The notes under the pieces are model-generated. The model was not told the DNA's origin. It searched no databases and saw only the letters and a list, made by a program, of their open reading frames with translations. The position numbers were made by a program, and so were the translations under genes. From Verrucomicrobiota bacterium (GTDB lineage Bacteria > Verrucomicrobiota > Verrucomicrobiae > Opitutales > CG1-02-43-26): 23,635 nucleotides of DNA. The stretch is from NCBI GenBank assembly GCA_013289195.1, contig JABDAI010000001.1, positions 1 through 23,635 on the forward strand, in the 5' to 3' direction. Below are positions 15,570-23,036 of the stretch, one piece after another. The stretch's first letter is position 1; each line of letters begins with the position of its first letter.

Positions 15570-16061
15570 ATAAAATCCAGCTTTAATTTCTAAAATTTGT
15601 TTTTATTTCTGAATAATCTAAGTATTTTATGTAAAGGAGATTTTCGTGATTAGAAACTGTATCATTTTTCGAATCTTCACCTACTTTAATTCCCTAAAAA
15701 TAATTAAAAAAAAATCTTGAAATTCGTATGAAAAATATGAATATTTAATAAAATCCTGAAAAGGTTGATACAACATTTAGTAACTCAAACTTTAAGCGGA
15801 CTCCTGAAATACGCTTAATCATCAACATAATCAAAGTTTTACATTTATCTGTTTTAAGAAAAACAGATCAGCGTAACGTCACTAGTTCTATTATTAGAAA
15901 AAATTTCGTGACTCTTTTTATTACTAACTAAGCCAATAATATGGCATATCAATGACATAGCAAAGAAACATCACTTACATCAAATAACCATCTAAATTGT
16001 AATTTAAAAAAATTAACACAAAAAAATAACACACAAATAAAAATCTAAAATTATCAAAACA
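15570..16061. other. about 490 bases, very AT-rich, mostly without recognisable genes
   Basis: Apart from a possible small ORF at 15646-15720, I see no gene. A perfect 9-bp hairpin, ATCTGTTTT-AAGA-AAAACAGAT, lies at 15847-15868 without a T tract. The last 60 bases form an A/C-rich leader with repeated AACAC words, similar in style to the leaders of the cysteine-rich genes at 4970 and 5805. Confidence 0.4.
15646..15720 (+). CDS. possible 24-residue small ORF with a strong ribosome site
   Basis: A GTG start is preceded by AAAGGAGA at a spacing of six bases, one of the best Shine-Dalgarno sequences in the window. The peptide begins MIRNCIIFRIFTYFNSL and ends in a lysine-rich IIKKKS tail: a hydrophobic, amphipathic peptide. 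It has no recognised family. It could be a small membrane or toxin-like peptide, or chance; the only support is the ribosome site. Confidence 0.25.
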   Translation: MIRNCIIFRIFTYFNSLKIIKKKS

Positions 16062-16823
16062 ATGAATCTTGCAACAAACACCACTTATCTTCAAAAACAA
16101 ATTGCTTTTGCACATGTTCTAAAAAAACATACAAATCAAATTCTTGAAATCATAAATCCTGGCCATCACCTTGCTGAAGCTAATCTACAGCTTCTGGCCG
16201 AAAAAATTTTTAAATACTTATCGGATAATCAATCCAACCTAGACCAAAAGGAACTTAAAGCTCTTTCAAGTCTTGTTCACAGACATAGTGCTGCTTACAA
16301 CAGAATCAAATCCCTTGAATTAAAAACCCTAAAACTCGTTGAAAAACAATTTCTTGAATTAAATCTTCAAGATCTTCCACTTCCCACTGACCGTGAGGTT
16401 TCCATTACTCCAGATGCAGCTCCTGAAGTTACTATCCAAAAAAATATATCATCATCGGAGGATTCTCCTATAGATAGTTCTGTGCAAAATACAACTGTTT
16501 CTAAGAATATTCTGCTATCTATAGTCGCAGACGCCTCAAATACTGACTCGCAAAATACAAGTCTTATAAAAAAAAGCAATTCCTCATATGAAGATTTCGC
16601 TCGTAAACATAACTTCTCCGCCTTCTCCTCTTATTTAAAGGATCCTATTGACCTTAATGATCTCATGAAAGATCTCGCTAAAGATCTTACCGGAAAGAAT
16701 GTTCCTGATGCGCTCGAAAAAAATGCGAAGCCTTTTTCTGCGAAACAGCTTAGCTTTCTTCTAAATTCAAATAGTTCCTACAATTATCAATCGCCTTTTA
16801 GTTTCCAAATAAAACAAAAATAA
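16062..16823 (+). CDS. hypothetical protein, helical N-terminus and Ser/Asn/Asp-rich remainder
   Basis: A 253-residue protein that I do not recognise. Residues 1-110 are predicted largely helical and rich in Lys, Leu and His (QIAFAHVLKKH, LKALSSLVHRHSAAYN, LELKTLKLVEKQF). Residues 110-185 are low-complexity and acidic/polar (SSSEDSPIDSS), probably disordered. Residues 185-253 contain another helical part (PIDLNDLMKDLAKDLTG) and end in a polar, aromatic tail. There is no signal peptide or membrane helix. It is preceded by a long non-coding leader without Shine-Dalgarno sequence and followed by a likely terminator, so it is probably a single-gene unit. The layout of a helical domain plus disordered linker would suit a secreted effector or a regulatory adaptor, but nothing in the sequence decides this. 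Confidence 0.65.
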   Translation: MNLATNTTYLQKQIAFAHVLKKHTNQILEIINPGHHLAEANLQLLAEKIFKYLSDNQSNLDQKELKALSSLVHRHSAAYNRIKSLELKTLKLVEKQFLELNLQDLPLPTDREVSITPDAAPEVTIQKNISSSEDSPIDSSVQNTTVSKNILLSIVADASNTDSQNTSLIKKSNSSYEDFARKHNFSAFSSYLKDPIDLNDLMKDLAKDLTGKNVPDALEKNAKPFSAKQLSFLLNSNSSYNYQSPFSFQIKQK

Positions 16824-16834
16824 AGTAAATGAGT

Positions 16835-16871
16835 TTGAAAAACAACTTTTTCAATTACGTTAATTTTTTTT
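16835..16871 (+). terminator. probable terminator of the gene at 16062
   Basis: TTGAAAAA and TTTTTCAA form a perfect 8-bp stem around CAAC; a run of eight T follows ten bases later. The stem has little GC, so efficiency is uncertain. Confidence 0.45.
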
Positions 16872-16875
16872 AGAC

Positions 16876-17100
16876 TAAACTTTACTTACGAAATTCTCTT
16901 TCCACTTGGCTGGAATGTTGAAGAAAATTCCCGTGTACGTGATTTAGTAGATATGGTTTGTTAATTAAAAATAATAAATTATCTGAATACAACGATGGAA
17001 GAAGCTTTCAATACTGTTAATGAATTCTTAATTTATAATAATATTATTGTTGAAAAAGGCTTACCAATATTATAGTTTTAGTTGCAGTATCGATTAATTT
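16876..17100 (+). pseudogene. possible remnant of a small membrane-protein gene
   Basis: ATG 16995 opens a 26-codon frame (MEEAFNTVNEFLIYNN to GLPIL) that ends at TAG 17073. One shifted frame continues directly with a hydrophobic run, IIVLVAVSINLIFYK. Joined, these look like the start of a small membrane protein; the opening is reminiscent of MscS-type channels, a weak resemblance. Upstream, a different short frame (FTYEILFPLGWNVEENSRV) also looks protein-like but is cut by stops. The region may be a decayed gene or chance. Confidence 0.25.
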
Positions 17101-17112
17101 AATTTTTTATAA

Positions 17113-17616
17113 ATGAATCATTCAAATTTAGCTATTAAAAAACAAAGCTTAGCGAAAGGAATAGTTGGTATAGGGGGTTGTCTCTTGTTTAGCCGAGTTG
17201 TTGAATATGTAGGCGAAGTCGTCGCCAAGGCGACAGGGAAGTTCTTGCAGGATAAGGTTTATGACATTATATTGAAGCCTCTCTGGGAATACATAGTTTC
17301 CATAGTTTCTTTAATACCAAATTTTTGGGGATTTGCGCGAGAAGTTTCATGGGGATTATTATGTGCAGTCTTTATGGACGTTGTCGTTATGTCATTGTTT
17401 GTTGTACTCCTTAGTATAAAGCATCGTCCAGAAGAACGTTCTAATTTTGAAGGAAAAACAAGAATGGAAGTTTATTGGGATGTATTAACATTTATATTCG
17501 GACTGCGCGAATCTGAGTGTAGACATATAATATTAGCTATGCATTTAGTCTGTGTTGCCCTTTTCTTTTCGTTTGGATGGACCGATGGTTTCTTTTCTAT
17601 AACTCTCTTAAAATAA
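17113..17616 (+). CDS. hypothetical membrane protein
   Basis: A 167-residue protein of unknown family. Two strong membrane helices lie at about residues 77-102 (ending in SLFVVLLSI) and 138-158 (HIILAMHLVCVALFF). The first 70 residues hold weaker hydrophobic or amphipathic stretches (GIVGIGGCLLFSRVVEYVG, and LWEYIVSIVSLIPNFW). Between the two helices is a charged loop (KHRPEERSNFEGKTRMEVYWD). No signal peptide or catalytic motif is seen. It starts with ATG 17113 after an AT-rich stretch without Shine-Dalgarno sequence. The downstream gap of 124 bases separates it from the phosphatase operon, and no clear terminator lies between. Its isolation and lack of known relatives suggest a lineage-specific gene. 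Confidence 0.65.
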   Translation: MNHSNLAIKKQSLAKGIVGIGGCLLFSRVVEYVGEVVAKATGKFLQDKVYDIILKPLWEYIVSIVSLIPNFWGFAREVSWGLLCAVFMDVVVMSLFVVLLSIKHRPEERSNFEGKTRMEVYWDVLTFIFGLRESECRHIILAMHLVCVALFFSFGWTDGFFSITLLK

Positions 17617-17740
17617 AAAATTATTTAAAAAATGTCGAAAAATTCCATGGTCAGGTAAAATATTTAACACCACTTAAATACCTTTAGTTTAACTATTGCA
17701 TTGACCCCTTTCGCTTTTTATTCGAATATATTTTCTAAAA

Positions 17741-18517
17741 ATGATTTCCGAATTCAATTTAGAGTGGTTAAAAATTGCCAAGGATGTAGCCCGAAAAGCT
17801 GGAGATTACCTAAAACTTGGGGTTGAAGGTAGTCGGAAAGTTAATTTTCAAGACGCAACAGATGTTAAATTGCAAGCTGATTTAGACTCTGAACATTTGA
17901 TTCGTGATCTTTTAACTCAAAAAACAGGTCTGCCTATAGTAGGGGAGGAAGAAGGGGGCGAAGGCTCTCTTTTAAAAAGCGATCAGTTTTTTTGGGTAGT
18001 AGATCCTTTAGATGGAACTTACAATTATTTACGCAGTCAGCCTCAAACCTGTGTCAGTATCGGACTCATGAAAGGAAGCGATTTTGTTGCTGGCATCATT
18101 TATGATTTTAACCGAGATGAATTGTACTGGGGTTCGGTCATTCAAGATCTTTTTATTAATGATAAAAGAATTTTGCCAAGATGGTCTGAAACCATGAGCC
18201 AAGGATGCCTAATGACAGGTTTTCCAGCTAGAATGGATTCTTCATTTGAATCGATGAAGTTATTTATTGGTAAAGTGCATCGTTTTAAAAAGGTACGTAT
18301 GATTGGAAGTGCAGCCTTAGCATTGGCAACTGTTGCAGCTGGTCGTGCAGATGTTTACTTTGAGGAAGGAACTTGTCTCTGGGATATCGCAGCAGGAGCT
18401 GCTTTATTAACCGCTGCTGGAGGACATGTTGAGATTAAAAAAGCGCTTAGTGATAATCCCTTTATTTTTAATTGCTGTGCTGTGGGACGTAAAGAATGGA
18501 TAAATGAATTACTATAA
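17741..18517 (+). CDS. inositol monophosphatase family protein
   Basis: A 258-residue magnesium-dependent phosphatase. The family motifs are intact: GEE at 68-70, WVVDPLDGTYNY with D88 and D91, and LWDIAAGAALLTAAGG with D215. Members remove phosphate from inositol phosphates, nucleotide bisphosphates (CysQ), fructose bisphosphate or histidinol phosphate; the substrate here cannot be fixed from sequence alone. It is cytoplasmic, with no signal peptide. It is the first gene of a tight operon with a GlpD-like dehydrogenase 20 bases downstream and an aminotransferase after that, so the substrate may be a sugar or cyclitol phosphate. TTGACC at 17701 is a candidate -35, with TATATT at 17727 as a -10 at rather long spacing. 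Length is normal for the family. Confidence 0.9.
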   Translation: MISEFNLEWLKIAKDVARKAGDYLKLGVEGSRKVNFQDATDVKLQADLDSEHLIRDLLTQKTGLPIVGEEEGGEGSLLKSDQFFWVVDPLDGTYNYLRSQPQTCVSIGLMKGSDFVAGIIYDFNRDELYWGSVIQDLFINDKRILPRWSETMSQGCLMTGFPARMDSSFESMKLFIGKVHRFKKVRMIGSAALALATVAAGRADVYFEEGTCLWDIAAGAALLTAAGGHVEIKKALSDNPFIFNCCAVGRKEWINELL

Positions 18518-18537
18518 TTTAGAAATTATTAAGGATT

Positions 18538-20055
18538 ATGAATATACGCCAAAAAAATTGGAATATTATTGTAAATAATTCTTTTGATGTAGTAATTATT
18601 GGTGGAGGAATAAATGGCGCTTCAGTATATAGAGAACTGAGTCGGCAAGGCTATAAGGTATTACTAGTAGAAAAAGGTGACTTTAGTTGTGGAACAAGCC
18701 AAAGCTCGGCAATGATGATATGGGGAGGGTTGCTTTATTTAAAAAATTTAGCTTTTTTATCAGTCTATAGTCTTTCTAATGATAGAGATAAAATGATCAA
18801 TTTTTTCCAAGACCAAATTACAGAAAAATATTTCAGATATATTTCCAATGAGAAATGGGGGAGAAATAAGTATCTTGCTTATTTTGCATTGCAATTATAT
18901 TGGATGATGAGTGCTTTTAGAAGAGAAAGACCAAAATTTGAAAAAAAATTTGAAGAACTAGACTTTCTAAATCAACAAAATAGTAATGAATCAATTCTTT
19001 ATCAAGAAGGTTTTCTTAAAGAGTCAGATTGCAGACTAATTTTGGATTGGATCATAGAAAATCAGACTGAAAATTGTTTAGCTATTAATTATTGTTCTAT
19101 CCAAAATGCAACCTATAATAATAAAGATAAATTTTGGTCTGTTGATTTAAAAGATCACTTTTTAAATAACGAATGCAAAATAAAAACAAAAGTAATTCTC
19201 AATTGTGCCGGAGTTTGGACTGATGCGGTCAATGAACAATTTGGTATTTACAGTCCTTACAAACATGTATTTAGTAAAGGCGTTTTCATTGGTTATAAGC
19301 GGCCTGAAAATCATAATGTACCCTTAATTTTTGAGATGGGGGAACACGGAGATACTTTAACTTTTATTCCCTGGGGGCCGATTTCGCTTTGGGGGCCAAC
19401 GGAAACTAAAGTCAATTCGATAGACGAAGGATTTAAAATTATTCCAGAAGATATTGAGTTTCTACTTAAACAGGCGTCTAGAAATTTGAAATTTTCTTTG
19501 GCACAATCACCGATTGTTTCAATGCGATGTGGGCTTCGCCCACTTGTAGTAAAAAAAACGTTTAAGTTTGATTGCTATCCTTTAAGTCTTTCACGCAAAT
19601 ATAAAATTGTTAAAGATGAAAATACTCCATGGATATCCATCTATGGCGGGAAAATCAGTGGATGCCTCTCAATGGCGGCAAAAGTTGAAAAGGAAATAAG
19701 AAGCAAATTTTTTCCTAATTTGCACAGAGTATTGAATACTAAAGTTAAAAATGCAAAAAACGAAACAGTGAGGACAAACTTCCCAGGCTTGATAGATAAA
19801 GTACCGTCCATAGAGTGGTGTGTTAAGAGAGAATTTTGCTGTACACTCGAAGATTATTTGAGAAGAAGAACCAATATTTCACAGTGGATAGCAAGGGAAG
19901 GGCTTGGGTTCCAAAATGAAAATTTAGAATTCCTAGAAAATTTGGCTTCTTACTTGCCCCTGCGCAAACAAGATCACGGTGATTCGCCTGTTATCGAATA
20001 CAGAAGAAAAGTAGAAGAAGAGTTTGATAATATAATAAAGAAAATTAATAAGTAA
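18538..20055 (+). CDS. FAD-dependent oxidoreductase, GlpD-like (glycerol-3-phosphate dehydrogenase family)
   Basis: A 505-residue flavoprotein. The FAD-binding site is DVVIIGGGINGASV (GxGxxG at 22-27) with the strand-end glutamate in LLVEKGD; the GTSQSSAMMIWGG segment and the C-terminal EFCCTLEDYLRRRTNISQW motif place it with GlpD. Classical GlpD oxidises glycerol-3-phosphate to dihydroxyacetone phosphate and passes electrons to quinone at the membrane. Here the motif usually read as IHGGLRYL is IWGGLLYL (61-68), with the histidine and arginine replaced, so the substrate is probably not, or not only, glycerol-3-phosphate. It is second in the operon, 20 bases after the phosphatase and 18 before the aminotransferase. 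AAGGA stands very close to the ATG. The gene is more AT-rich than the housekeeping genes. Confidence 0.82.
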   Translation: MNIRQKNWNIIVNNSFDVVIIGGGINGASVYRELSRQGYKVLLVEKGDFSCGTSQSSAMMIWGGLLYLKNLAFLSVYSLSNDRDKMINFFQDQITEKYFRYISNEKWGRNKYLAYFALQLYWMMSAFRRERPKFEKKFEELDFLNQQNSNESILYQEGFLKESDCRLILDWIIENQTENCLAINYCSIQNATYNNKDKFWSVDLKDHFLNNECKIKTKVILNCAGVWTDAVNEQFGIYSPYKHVFSKGVFIGYKRPENHNVPLIFEMGEHGDTLTFIPWGPISLWGPTETKVNSIDEGFKIIPEDIEFLLKQASRNLKFSLAQSPIVSMRCGLRPLVVKKTFKFDCYPLSLSRKYKIVKDENTPWISIYGGKISGCLSMAAKVEKEIRSKFFPNLHRVLNTKVKNAKNETVRTNFPGLIDKVPSIEWCVKREFCCTLEDYLRRRTNISQWIAREGLGFQNENLEFLENLASYLPLRKQDHGDSPVIEYRRKVEEEFDNIIKKINK

Positions 20056-20073
20056 AAGAAAATTAAGATTAAA

Positions 20074-21339
20074 ATGAATACAAGCAAAAATCTTCCTGCA
20101 ATCTTAGGCGGTACACCAGCAGTGACTTTAAGTCATGAAATATCCAATAAATGGCCAGATCTGACAAGTGAAGATGAAGCAATAGTATTAAAAGTAATGA
20201 GGGATGGAAATATTTCTACGCACAACATTATCAGAGAATTGGAAAAAGGGTATGCGGACTTCACAGGACGACCTTATGCTCTCGCTCACAATAATGGTAC
20301 GTCCGCATTGTTAGCAGCCTTTTACAGTATTGGTCTTGAGCCAGGAGATGAAGTTCTAGTGCCTTCAGCAACTTTTTGGGCTTCGGTTTTGCCAATGATG
20401 TGGATTGGAGCTATACCTGTATTTTGTGAAAGTGAAAGTGAACGTATGGGTATTGATCCTGTGGATTTGGAAAGAAAAATAACAGAAAAAATGAAAGCTA
20501 TAGTTGTAGTTCATCTTTGGGGGCTTCCAAGTAAGATGACAGAGATATTTGATATTGCCAAAAGATACAATTTAAAAATTATTGAAGATGCTTCTCATGC
20601 ACACGGAGCATTTTGGAGAAGAAGACCCTGTGGTAGTCTCGGAGATATTTCTGTATTTAGTTTGCAAGGAGATAAGCTTGCACCTGCAGGTGAAGGTGGG
20701 ATGTTTCTGTGTAATGATTATAAATATTATGAAAAGGCAATATGTCTTGGAGATATAACAAGGATCATTGAACTCGAAACGCCACAGCGGAGATTCGCAG
20801 CAACAAGTTTTGGCATAAAAACACGAATAGCACCACTTTCTGCAGCCATAGGTTGTAACCAATTAAAGAAATTGAAAGAGCATAATGCAATACGTAATAA
20901 AAATCTTATTTATCTCTCTAGCAAACTTGAGAAACTTGGATTTGATACATTTTTGGCACCCAGCCATATTGAAAGGGTGTATTTTGAATACCTCATCAGA
21001 TATAGAGGAAATAAAGTTCCTTTACCTATCAAACTTCTTATTCAAGCCTTGTTGAAAGAAGGATGTCGAGCATCTGCGCCAAGATACCCGTTGCTCCACG
21101 AACAACCTTTTTTTAGAGAAGGTGCTTTTAAGAATATTTTGCGTCTATCTTCGGAATATCCTTGCCCAGACTATGCAAATTGTATTCTTCCAAATACTGA
21201 AGCCAATAATCAAACCCTTTTAAAGTTGCCCTCCTTTCCAGGAGCAGATAATGGTATCTTAGATCAATATGTTTATGCTTTTGAGAAGATTATGAACTAT
21301 GCTGATAAAATAGCAAAAATGAATAATGAAAATGATTAA
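20074..21339 (+). CDS. DegT/DnrJ/EryC1/StrS family PLP-dependent aminotransferase
   Basis: A 421-residue aminotransferase of fold type I. Features in order: LAILGG-type opening, GxxALAHNNGTSALLAAF cofactor pocket, GDEVLVPSATFWAS, IIEDASHAHGA with the cofactor-contacting aspartate, and the Schiff-base lysine K201 in LQGDKLAPAGEGG. These enzymes transfer an amino group, usually from glutamate or glutamine, to keto sugars or keto cyclitols; the opening resembles the scyllo-inosose aminotransferase branch. With a phosphatase and a dehydrogenase immediately upstream, the three could make an amino sugar or aminocyclitol: dephosphorylate, oxidise, transaminate. That order is an inference. The gene starts 18 bases after the dehydrogenase gene and overlaps the next one by 14 bases. 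Confidence 0.88.
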   Translation: MNTSKNLPAILGGTPAVTLSHEISNKWPDLTSEDEAIVLKVMRDGNISTHNIIRELEKGYADFTGRPYALAHNNGTSALLAAFYSIGLEPGDEVLVPSATFWASVLPMMWIGAIPVFCESESERMGIDPVDLERKITEKMKAIVVVHLWGLPSKMTEIFDIAKRYNLKIIEDASHAHGAFWRRRPCGSLGDISVFSLQGDKLAPAGEGGMFLCNDYKYYEKAICLGDITRIIELETPQRRFAATSFGIKTRIAPLSAAIGCNQLKKLKEHNAIRNKNLIYLSSKLEKLGFDTFLAPSHIERVYFEYLIRYRGNKVPLPIKLLIQALLKEGCRASAPRYPLLHEQPFFREGAFKNILRLSSEYPCPDYANCILPNTEANNQTLLKLPSFPGADNGILDQYVYAFEKIMNYADKIAKMNNEND

Positions 21340-21727
21340 TTCATATATTCCCACTTACGCTCTTAAGCTATTGGATTTCTTACTACATCTGATTCATCTC
21401 TCTATTATTGGATTTTTTATATTTGGATGGTTGATTGAATCAACAAGAATTGCACATTTTATTCTTTCACTTTTAATTTTGATCTCTTGGTGTGGACTCG
21501 GAATTTTTTTCGGGTTTGGATATTGCCTGGTTACGGACATTCAATGGAAAATTAAGAAGCGGCTTAACCAGATCCCTACAACAGAATTTTATATCAAATA
21601 TATTTTAGATAAAATGAGTGGTTTAAATATTAATCCAAATATTATAAATGGTATAACTACATTTGCATTTTTTGGCATCTTTATTATTTCAATATCTTTT
21701 ATATTAATAGACTTCTTTCGAAACTAA
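21326..21727 (+). CDS. small membrane protein, DUF2784-like
   Basis: A 133-residue protein with three hydrophobic helices at about 13-35, 43-66 and 108-129. The pattern of a helix starting LLHLIHL, a second helix leading into GYCLVTDIQWKIKKRL and a following YIKYIL segment resembles DUF2784 membrane proteins, whose function is unknown. ATG 21326 overlaps the end of the aminotransferase gene by 14 bases; a second ATG two codons later would still overlap. The overlap makes it the fourth and last gene of the operon, which suggests that it helps move or anchor the pathway product, but that is speculation. It ends 132 bases before the convergent yggS-like gene, with a palindromic repeat between. 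Confidence 0.6.
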   Translation: MKMINSYIPTYALKLLDFLLHLIHLSIIGFFIFGWLIESTRIAHFILSLLILISWCGLGIFFGFGYCLVTDIQWKIKKRLNQIPTTEFYIKYILDKMSGLNINPNIINGITTFAFFGIFIISISFILIDFFRN

Positions 21728-21751
21728 GTATTTTGCTCTATAGCAAGGAAA

Positions 21752-21840
21752 AAATTTGTAAGGGACCGGAGTGTATACAAAAATACATGAGGATCCCGAA
21801 TAAATTTTTGACGCCGGAACGAAGTCTAATGAAATTTATT
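21752..21840. repeat. palindromic repeat between convergent genes
   Basis: Two adjoining hairpins. The first has AAATTT at both ends, GGGA/TCCC inside and GTGTAT/ATACAT at its core (21771-21788). The second has AATAAATTT (21799-21807) and AAATTTATT (21832-21840) as a perfect 9-bp inverted repeat around a GC-richer loop containing GCCGGAACGAAGTC. The GC content stands out from the surroundings. It may terminate both convergent genes, and looks like a dispersed palindromic repeat; copies elsewhere are needed to confirm. Confidence 0.55.
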
Positions 21841-21858
21841 TGATTTTGTTTCATTCAT

Positions 21859-22554
21859 TCAAATACTTGTCAATAATCTTTTCCCAATACGAATTATCGT
21901 ACTTCCTGCTTCAATTGCTTGAACATAGTCGTTAGACATGCCCATGGAAAGATGCGGCAGTGGAACTTTAAATTGTTCAATTAAGCGATCTCGGGTATTG
22001 CGTAAAGTATCAAAAGTTCGCTCAGCTACAGCAATATCTGCACTTAAAGGAGGAATAGTCATCAATCCGTCGACTTGTATATTTTTGAGCGTTAGAGCTA
22101 ATTCAAGTAATTTATCCACATTTTCGAGTTCAACTCCAAATTTTGCAGGATCTTTGCCGGCATTGACTTGAATTAAGATGGGAATGTTTTTGTTCTTTAT
22201 TGTTGCTGCGGTATGAAGTTTTCTTAATAGCTTTTCGTTATCAATAGTTTGTATACGATCAAAAGTTTCTATGGCTAAAAGAACTTTGTTCGATTGTAAG
22301 TGGCCTACCAGTTCCCATTTTAAAGAAGAGCTCGAACCCAGTAAAAGTTTTTTTTCTACCGCTTCCTGTACACGATTTTCTCCGATTGATTCTAGGCCGG
22401 ATTGTACAACATATTTAATGATTTCTACAGGATGTGTTTTGGTAATTGGCAGTAAAGTCACAGAACTTCGCTGTCTGCCGCTACGCTTGCAGGCATTTTC
22501 TATATTTTGCTCTATTAGGTCTAGATTTTGGAGAAAGGTCTCATAAGTAATCAT
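21859..22554 (-). CDS. YggS/PLPBP-family pyridoxal phosphate homeostasis protein, altered C-terminus
   Basis: A 231-residue protein of the single-domain PLP-barrel family (YggS, PROSC). These bind PLP without known catalysis and balance B6 vitamers and amino-acid pools. The cofactor lysine is K39 in LLPITKTHP; GENRVQEA, HLQSNK, VNAGKDPAKFG and LSMGMSNDYVQAIEAGSTIIRIG are conserved. Family members normally continue RIGTAIFG and end a few residues later with a basic-DY or similar tail. Here RIG is followed directly by KRLLTSI and the stop, so the TAIFG segment next to the cofactor phosphate is missing. The frame two bases on reads GKDY-stop, suggesting a small deletion plus a frameshift. It is convergent with the operon to the left and divergent from the RRM gene. 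Confidence 0.9.
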   Translation of the reverse strand: MITYETFLQNLDLIEQNIENACKRSGRQRSSVTLLPITKTHPVEIIKYVVQSGLESIGENRVQEAVEKKLLLGSSSSLKWELVGHLQSNKVLLAIETFDRIQTIDNEKLLRKLHTAATIKNKNIPILIQVNAGKDPAKFGVELENVDKLLELALTLKNIQVDGLMTIPPLSADIAVAERTFDTLRNTRDRLIEQFKVPLPHLSMGMSNDYVQAIEAGSTIIRIGKRLLTSI

Positions 22555-22640
22555 TTTATTAATGTAATATTGTTAAATATATTTTCAATCCCATAAAGAA
22601 ACTGAAATTATAATATTTTAAAAAATTTTGTATTTTATTA

Positions 22641-22670
22641 TTGAAATTATAAGAAATATTAATTTAGTAT
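22641..22670 (+). promoter_or_regulatory. possible promoter of the RRM gene
   Basis: TTGAAA (22641-22646), an 18-base spacer and TAGTAT (22665-22670), about 65 bases before the ATG. The leader holds a short AACCC/GGGTT stem (22678-22693) and AAAAGGACC, but no Shine-Dalgarno sequence at normal spacing. Confidence 0.35.
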
Positions 22671-22734
22671 GAAGTAGTAACCCCAGTTAGGGTTCTTTGA
22701 TTAAAAGGACCTGTGCAACAATTAAGTTTAGAAA

Positions 22735-23004
22735 ATGATCAAATCAATATATGTAGGTAATATACCCTTTACTATGTCAACTGAGTCAGTCCAAAAGCTC
22801 TTTGAGCCTTATGGAGAGGTATTTTCAGTAAAATTAATCTATGATCGTGACACAGGTCGGCCACGCGGTTTTGCATTTGTTGAAATGGATGAGTTAAGTT
22901 TACCTGCAGCAATTAGCGCTTTAAATGGTTCCGACTGTGAAGGAAGAAACATTGTTGTAAATGAAGCCAAGGAAGCCAGACGCGAAACTTCCAGGACTAA
23001 TTAA
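22735..23004 (+). CDS. RRM-domain RNA-binding protein
   Basis: An 89-residue protein made of one RNA recognition motif. RNP2 is IYVGNI (5-10) and RNP1 is RGFAFVEM (44-51), both with the aromatic residues that stack on RNA bases; a short polar, basic tail (EAKEARRETSRTN) follows. Such small bacterial RRM proteins occur in cyanobacteria, Verrucomicrobia and others, and are linked to cold response or mRNA handling; the target here is unknown. ATG 22735 starts the domain at the usual distance. It has its own likely promoter and a terminator directly after the stop, so it is a single-gene unit, divergent from the yggS-like gene. Confidence 0.93.
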   Translation: MIKSIYVGNIPFTMSTESVQKLFEPYGEVFSVKLIYDRDTGRPRGFAFVEMDELSLPAAISALNGSDCEGRNIVVNEAKEARRETSRTN

Positions 23005-23036
23005 TACTGCTTTGATTTGAAGTAGTATTCTCTTTT
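23003..23036 (+). terminator. terminator of the RRM gene
   Basis: AATACTGCTT pairs with AAGTAGTATT (one G-T pair), followed by CTCTTTT. The stem begins inside the stop codon, unusually close. Confidence 0.65.
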
